Origin: Microbacterium sorbitolivorans
Lineage (GTDB): Bacteria; Actinomycetota; Actinomycetes; Actinomycetales; Microbacteriaceae
Assembly: GCF_003327285.1 (NCBI RefSeq)
Contig: NZ_KZ848475.1
Span: forward strand, 434,001-498,000
Length of the DNA: 64,000 nucleotides
Direction: 5' to 3'
Position numbers and translations under genes: made by a program. Positions 59,820 through 64,000 of this stretch are shown here, piece after piece (position 1 is the stretch's first letter; each line of letters begins with the position of its first letter). The notes beneath the pieces are model-generated. The model saw only the letters and a list, made by a program, of their open reading frames with translations. It made no database searches and was not told the DNA's origin.

Positions 59820-61091
59820 CTAGGAGCGAATGTCGTCGAAGTCGTACGCGGTCTCGGCGTGGAGGGTGCGGTCGAGGCCCGCGCTCTCGACCGAGTCCGG
59901 CACGCGGAGGCCGATGGTCTTCTTGATGGCGAAGGCGATGATGCCCGTCACCACGAAGGTGTACACGAAAACGATCGCGACGGCGAGCGCCTGGATCCCA
60001 AGGAGGTGGAAGCCTCCTCCGTAGAAGATGCCGGTCTCGCCGGTCGGCGACGACGGATCCGCGAGGAAGCCGATCGCGAGGGTCCCGAAAATACCGGGGA
60101 ACATGTGGATCGCGACGGCGTCGAGCGCGTCGTCATAACCCAGCTTCTCCTTGAGCCCCAGGGCCCAGAACGCGATCGCGCCGCCGAAGAGGCCAATGAC
60201 GAGCGCCGAGAGCGGCGACACCGAGGCGGCCGCCGGGGTGATCGCGACGAGGCCCGCGATAATGCCCGAGATCGCGCCGAGCGAGGTGGCGACCTTGCGG
60301 GTCGCGCGCTCGACGATCAGCCATCCGATGAGGCCCGTGCACGCGGCGATGAGGGTGTTCGTCAGCGCGACGCCGGCGCTGTCGTTGATGCCTCCGGAGG
60401 ATCCGCCGTTGAAGCCGTACCAGCCGACCATCAGCAGGCCCGCGCCCACGAGGGCGATCGGCAGGTTGCCGGGGCGGCCGACGTTCGGGAAGTCGCGGCG
60501 CTTGCCGAGGAAGAGGGCGAGCACGAGGGCGGCGACGCCGGCGTTCATGTGCACCGCGGTTCCACCCGCGAAGTCGACGGCCTTGAGCTTGTTGGCGATG
60601 AAACCACCGATGACGGATCCGTCACCCGAGTCGAACGCGAACACCCAGTGCGCGACGGGGAAGTAGACGAGCGTCGCCCAGATGCCGGCGAACACGAGCC
60701 AGGCCGAGAACTTCATGCGACCCTCGACGGCGCCGCCGATGATCGCGACGGTGAGGCCCGCGAAGATCAGCTGGAAGACCGCGATGAGGATCGCGGGCAC
60801 GGCGCCCTCGGGGGTCTCCTGGCCGAGCAGCGACTGGATCCCGAACAGGCCGTCAGGGTTGCCGAGCAGGCCCGCTCCCCCGATCGAGTTGCCGAGCGTG
60901 AGGCCGTAGCCGTAGAGCACCCACAGCACGGCCGTGACCGCGAAGCCGCTCAGCACGATGATCATCGTGTTGAGGATGTTCTTGGTGCGGGACAGGCCGC
61001 CGTAGTAGAGGGCGAGGCCGGGCACCATGAGGGTGACCGCGACGGTGGCAGTGAGCATCCAGCCGGTGTTGATGGCCGAGGACATGTCCAT
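59820..61091 (-). CDS. amtB: ammonium transporter AmtB
   Basis: This 423-residue membrane channel for ammonium has about eleven hydrophobic helices, beginning NTGWMLTATVAVTLMVPGLALYYGG. The pore histidine regions are GGTAVHMNAGVAALVLALFLG and ALDAVAIHMFPGIFGTLAIG. It is probably co-transcribed with glnK under nitrogen control. Confidence 0.95.
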   Translation of the reverse strand: MDMSSAINTGWMLTATVAVTLMVPGLALYYGGLSRTKNILNTMIIVLSGFAVTAVLWVLYGYGLTLGNSIGGAGLLGNPDGLFGIQSLLGQETPEGAVPAILIAVFQLIFAGLTVAIIGGAVEGRMKFSAWLVFAGIWATLVYFPVAHWVFAFDSGDGSVIGGFIANKLKAVDFAGGTAVHMNAGVAALVLALFLGKRRDFPNVGRPGNLPIALVGAGLLMVGWYGFNGGSSGGINDSAGVALTNTLIAACTGLIGWLIVERATRKVATSLGAISGIIAGLVAITPAAASVSPLSALVIGLFGGAIAFWALGLKEKLGYDDALDAVAIHMFPGIFGTLAIGFLADPSSPTGETGIFYGGGFHLLGIQALAVAIVFVYTFVVTGIIAFAIKKTIGLRVPDSVESAGLDRTLHAETAYDFDDIRS

Positions 61092-61110
61092 GGGTGCTCC
61101 TTTCGAGGGG

Positions 61111-62334
61111 TTAGCGGGTAAGTAGGTGTTCGAGCACGTCGGCGAGCGCGACGACGCCCGCGGCGACGTCGGCGGGCTCGGCGTGCTCCGCGGGGGTGTG
61201 CGAGGCGCCGCTGGGGTTGCGGACGAAGAGCATGCCCGAGGGCACGACCTCGCTCAGCACACCGGCGTCGTGGCCGGCGCCGGTGTCAAGCACGGGTGCG
61301 CCCGGCAGCGCCGACGCCATCGCGTCGCGCAGCTCGGCGTCGAAGTCGACGGTGGGTGAGAACGACTGCTCCGTGACGGTGACGGTGCATCCCTCAGCCT
61401 CAGCCGCCGCAACGGCAGCCGCCGTCACGCCCGCCACGATCGTGCGCACCTCGGCGTCGCCGCGGTGGCGCACGTCGAGCCAGAGGTCGACGGCCGAGGC
61501 GATGACGTTCGTGCCGCCGGGGGTGACCTGCACGCGCCCGACGGTGCCGCGCGCCTCGTCGATCGCGAGGGTCTGTTCGCGCAGGCTCTCGATGACGCGG
61601 GCGGCGACGACGACCGGATCCTGTCGGTCGGCCATGCGGGTCGCGCCCGCGTGGTCGCCGCGTCCGTCGATGCGCACGTGCCAGCGGCCATGCGCGATGA
61701 TGCCGCCGGCGAGGGCGACGGGCCGGTCGAGGTCGATGAGGCCGCGGCCCTGCTCGACGTGCAGCTCGACGAAGGCGCCGAGCGCCGCGAGACGCTCCGG
61801 ATCCGGCCCGATGAGCGACGGGTCGAAGCCCGCGCCGCGGGCGGCCTCGTCGTAGGTAATGCCGCGCGCGTCCGTGAGGCCGTGCACGGTCGCCGGATCC
61901 GAGACGCCCGTCGCGAGACGGGATCCGAGGCAGGCGATCCCGAAGCGGGATCCCTCCTCCTCCGGGAAGACCGCGACCGCGAGGGCGCGGGCGGGCTTCA
62001 CGCCGCGGCCGACGAGGACGTCGACGGCCGCGAGGGCGCTCGCGACGCCCAGTGGGCCGTCAAAGTTGCCGCCGCCGGGCACCGAGTCGAGGTGGGATCC
62101 GGTCGCGATCGCGCCGTCCCGGCCGAGGCCGGCCGGATCCCACCACGCCCAGATGATGCCGTTGCCGTCGGTCTCGAGCTCGAGGCCGCGGCGCTCCGCG
62201 TGGCGCATGAACCAGCGGCGCAGCTCCATCTCGGGCTCGGAGAAGACGGGGCGGCTGTATCCGCCGCGCTCCGCGTCGACGCCGATCCGTTCGATCTGGC
62301 AGAGGAGCTCGTTGGCATCGGCGAAGGCCATCAT
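61111..62334 (-). CDS. M20-family amidohydrolase (allantoate amidohydrolase / N-carbamoyl-amino-acid hydrolase type)
   Basis: This 407-residue zinc-dependent hydrolase carries metal motifs TGSHLDSVPGGGNFDGPLGV (His, Asp) and VFPEEEGSRFG (Glu pair). Further metal or substrate His residues lie in ELHVEQG, GRGDHAGATRM and VRNPSGASHTPAE. It cleaves a linear amide or carbamoyl bond. The ATG pair at 62334/62331 overlaps the upstream stop. It is co-transcribed with an FAD oxidase and an OCD-like protein, so a role in amine or amino-acid catabolism is inferred. Confidence 0.88.
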   Translation of the reverse strand: MMAFADANELLCQIERIGVDAERGGYSRPVFSEPEMELRRWFMRHAERRGLELETDGNGIIWAWWDPAGLGRDGAIATGSHLDSVPGGGNFDGPLGVASALAAVDVLVGRGVKPARALAVAVFPEEEGSRFGIACLGSRLATGVSDPATVHGLTDARGITYDEAARGAGFDPSLIGPDPERLAALGAFVELHVEQGRGLIDLDRPVALAGGIIAHGRWHVRIDGRGDHAGATRMADRQDPVVVAARVIESLREQTLAIDEARGTVGRVQVTPGGTNVIASAVDLWLDVRHRGDAEVRTIVAGVTAAAVAAAEAEGCTVTVTEQSFSPTVDFDAELRDAMASALPGAPVLDTGAGHDAGVLSEVVPSGMLFVRNPSGASHTPAEHAEPADVAAGVVALADVLEHLLTR

Positions 62335-63521
62335 GCGGGGATCCTCTCGAAGCGCTGGCCGGTCGCGCGGAAGCGGTCGCCCGCGATCCCGGATCCGGCG
62401 ACGAGGTCGTAGACCAGCTCGCCAAACAGCGGGGCGAACTTCGCGCCCTGGCCGCTGCAGGGCGAGATGATCGTGATGCCCTCGGCGCGGTCGATGATCA
62501 TGTCGTCGCGCGGCACGTTCGTGAACAGGCAGGTCGTCTCGGCGTACGACGCGGCCTCGAGGCCCGGCGTGAACTCGCGCACGAAGTCGGTGACGCGCAC
62601 GCGGTTGGCGGGGTCGATGATGCCGTCCTGCGCGTAGGCCGAGGCGATGCGCTTGCCGCCCATGTATTCGGCGACCTTCTGGCCCGCGAAGTCGGCGTCG
62701 CGGCCTCCCGGGAGGCCGTAGACCTGGATCCGCTCGCCCTTGTAGATGAAGGTCGGCCAGCTCGTGGCCGCGCCCGCGGGCGTCTCGCCGCGGTCGGCGG
62801 CCGAGAGGTAGGGGAAGTGGTACGCGTTCTCCTGCATGACCTCGAGCTCGGGGATCGCGAAGGCGTCCGAGACGTCGGTGTCGGCCAGGAGCGACGGCAG
62901 CCATCCGCCCGCGGCGATGATGACCTGCTCGGCGTGCACGGCCTCGCCCGTCGACGACGTGACGACGTAGCCCGACGAGGCGCGGCGGATGCTCGCGACC
63001 TCCCACCCCGTCTTCACGACCGCGCCGGAGGCGGCGGCGAGCTCGACCATCGCCTCGACCGAGCCCTCGGCGTCGATCACGCCGGCGCCCGGGTGCCAGA
63101 GCACCTCGCCGTCGAACGAGAGCTGCGACCAGCGGGATCCGGCCTCCTCCTGCGAGAGCAGCTCGTGCTCGATCCCGTGGGTTTCGAGCCCGCCCGCGAG
63201 CCCGCGCGGGTTGCGGATGGATCCGAAATCGAGCGAGCCGCTCGGCGTGATCAGGCGCTTGCCGGCCACCGCCTCGAGCTCGTCCCAGCTGCGGCGCGCG
63301 TCGGCGACGAGGCCGACGTAGAACGGATCCGGGTATGCGTACCGGAAGATGCGTGCGGATCCGTGGGAGGATCCGAGCGCCGATGCGGGCACATCGCGCT
63401 CGAGGAGGACGACGCTCTCGCCCTGCTGGGCGAGGCGCCAGGCGACCGACGAGCCGGCGAGGCCGGCGCCGACGACGGCGTAGGTGGCGGACTCTGCGGT
63501 CCGCTGCGAGGAGGCGACCAC
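62331..63521 (-). CDS. FAD-dependent amine oxidase (sarcosine/N-methyltryptophan oxidase type)
   Basis: This 396-residue flavoprotein has the FAD dinucleotide motif AVVGAGLAGSSVAWRLAQQG near the N-terminus, SHGSARIFRYAY typical of monomeric sarcosine oxidases, and a C-terminal ISPCSGQGAKFAPLFGELV segment carrying the Cys that often binds FAD covalently. GTG 63521 lies five bases after the previous stop. The amine substrate is unknown. The neighbouring OCD-like protein and hydrolase suggest a joint pathway. Confidence 0.88.
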   Translation of the reverse strand: MVASSQRTAESATYAVVGAGLAGSSVAWRLAQQGESVVLLERDVPASALGSSHGSARIFRYAYPDPFYVGLVADARRSWDELEAVAGKRLITPSGSLDFGSIRNPRGLAGGLETHGIEHELLSQEEAGSRWSQLSFDGEVLWHPGAGVIDAEGSVEAMVELAAASGAVVKTGWEVASIRRASSGYVVTSSTGEAVHAEQVIIAAGGWLPSLLADTDVSDAFAIPELEVMQENAYHFPYLSAADRGETPAGAATSWPTFIYKGERIQVYGLPGGRDADFAGQKVAEYMGGKRIASAYAQDGIIDPANRVRVTDFVREFTPGLEAASYAETTCLFTNVPRDDMIIDRAEGITIISPCSGQGAKFAPLFGELVYDLVAGSGIAGDRFRATGQRFERIPA

Positions 63522-63526
63522 GGGTA

Positions 63527-64000
63527 TCAGACCAGGTCCGGCGCGTCCCAGAGGTTCAGCTTCGTGCCGATCCCCTTCTCGACGGCGTTTTCGTAGATCG
63601 TCTTCGCCCACGCGACGTCCTCGACGCCCATGCCGCCGACGCTGAACAGCACGGGCTGCTCGTCGAACTCGCGGCCCGGCTCGGTGCCGTCGAGCACGTC
63701 GCCGATGTTGACGACGCGCGACTCGTCAAGCTTGCGCAGGCCGATGAGGTCCTGCCAGTACAGGCCGATCATGCCGAAGGCGGTCTCGTGGCTCGGGGCG
63801 GGGTACTCCTCGGCCCAGGCCTCGTAGATCTTCTTGGCGTCGGCGATGAGGCGGGCCTTGCCGGAAAGGGTGTATTCCTCGTCCATCTTGAGGTTGGCGG
63901 GCAGGCTCAGGAAGGCGCCCGGCTTGATCCAGTCACCATCGATGTAGGGGTAGTTCTCGGATCCGACGAGGCCCGTGACGGCCTCCGAGACGATGTCCGA
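63527..64000 (-). CDS. ornithine cyclodeaminase-family protein ('tyramine oxidase subunit B'-like), 5'-truncated
   Basis: The last 157 residues are visible. The frame stays open to the window end, so the N-terminal part lies outside. It reads SDIVSEAVTGLVG, DWIKPGAFLSLPANL, YEAWAEEYPAPSH and LFSVGGMGVEDVAWAKTIYENAVEKGIGTKLNLWD. This matches from memory the actinobacterial OCD/mu-crystallin proteins annotated as tyramine oxidase subunit B. It ends five bases before the FAD oxidase start. The activity is uncertain. Confidence 0.8.
   Translation of the reverse strand, partial: SDIVSEAVTGLVGSENYPYIDGDWIKPGAFLSLPANLKMDEEYTLSGKARLIADAKKIYEAWAEEYPAPSHETAFGMIGLYWQDLIGLRKLDESRVVNIGDVLDGTEPGREFDEQPVLFSVGGMGVEDVAWAKTIYENAVEKGIGTKLNLWDAPDLV

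Noticed and set aside
1..64000. Mobile element, phage or tRNA genes
   Set aside because: No transposase, integrase, phage structural gene, tRNA or rRNA was recognised on either strand.

Overview
The window is a 64 kb piece of a high-GC (about 70 % by eye) actinobacterial chromosome. Gene content, codon use, strong AAGGAG-type ribosome sites mixed with apparently leaderless starts, HspR/HAIR control of dnaK, and an amtB-glnK pair all fit Microbacteriaceae (Microbacterium-like). Genus cannot be settled from the sequence alone. No rRNA, tRNA, transposase, integrase or phage gene was seen.

Layout. (1) 1-4424: a tightly overlapping minus-strand operon of two unrecognised proteins, a TPR-like protein and a CHAT-domain protease cut off by the window edge; this is the best candidate for an undescribed system. 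(2) 4570-8764: pheA, pgm, an AI-2E-family transporter and a small Cys-containing protein. (3) 8864-15591: a maltose/maltodextrin locus (malE-malF-malG, divergent alpha-glucosidase, LacI regulator). (4) 15668-21755: a second sugar ABC operon with ThuA and Gfo/Idh/MocA proteins and its own LacI regulator. (5) 21868-40997: a plant cell wall (rhamnogalacturonan I/arabinan) locus: two LacI regulators, GH51 arabinofuranosidase, a 1908-residue secreted CE12-PL11 fusion, GH127, GH27, a YesL-like protein and an ABC importer. A TGTAnCGnTACA-type operator recurs at three of its promoters. It ends with a Gfo/Idh gene carrying two frameshifts. (6) 41069-54194: an oxidative galactose-type pathway: SDR sugar dehydrogenase, SMP-30 lactonase, galactonate-type dehydratase, KDG-type kinase and KDPG-type aldolase, with FCD-GntR and AraC regulators, an ABC importer, a cellulase-like hydrolase and a GH35 beta-galactosidase. 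(7) 54295-55382: a low-molecular-weight protein tyrosine phosphatase flanked by six copies of a ~78 bp inverted-repeat unit, five of them in a spaced array. (8) 55400-59453: dnaK-grpE-dnaJ-hspR with two HAIR operators around a consensus-like promoter. (9) 59463-61091: glnK and amtB. (10) 61111-64000: an M20 amidohydrolase, an FAD amine oxidase and an ornithine-cyclodeaminase/'tyramine oxidase subunit B'-like protein, cut by the window edge.

How the parts work together: four import operons each pair a solute-binding lipoprotein with two permeases, and none carries an ATPase, so they probably share an MsiK-type ATPase encoded elsewhere. Secreted and cytoplasmic glycosidases feed these importers, and each locus has its own LacI, GntR or AraC regulator.

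Two genome-scale peculiarities stand out. First, many gene ends carry long, near-perfect palindromes (18-28 bp arms) without U-tracts, falling into sequence families whose centres change in a base-paired way. Second, the hexamer GGATCC is about ten times more frequent than base composition predicts.
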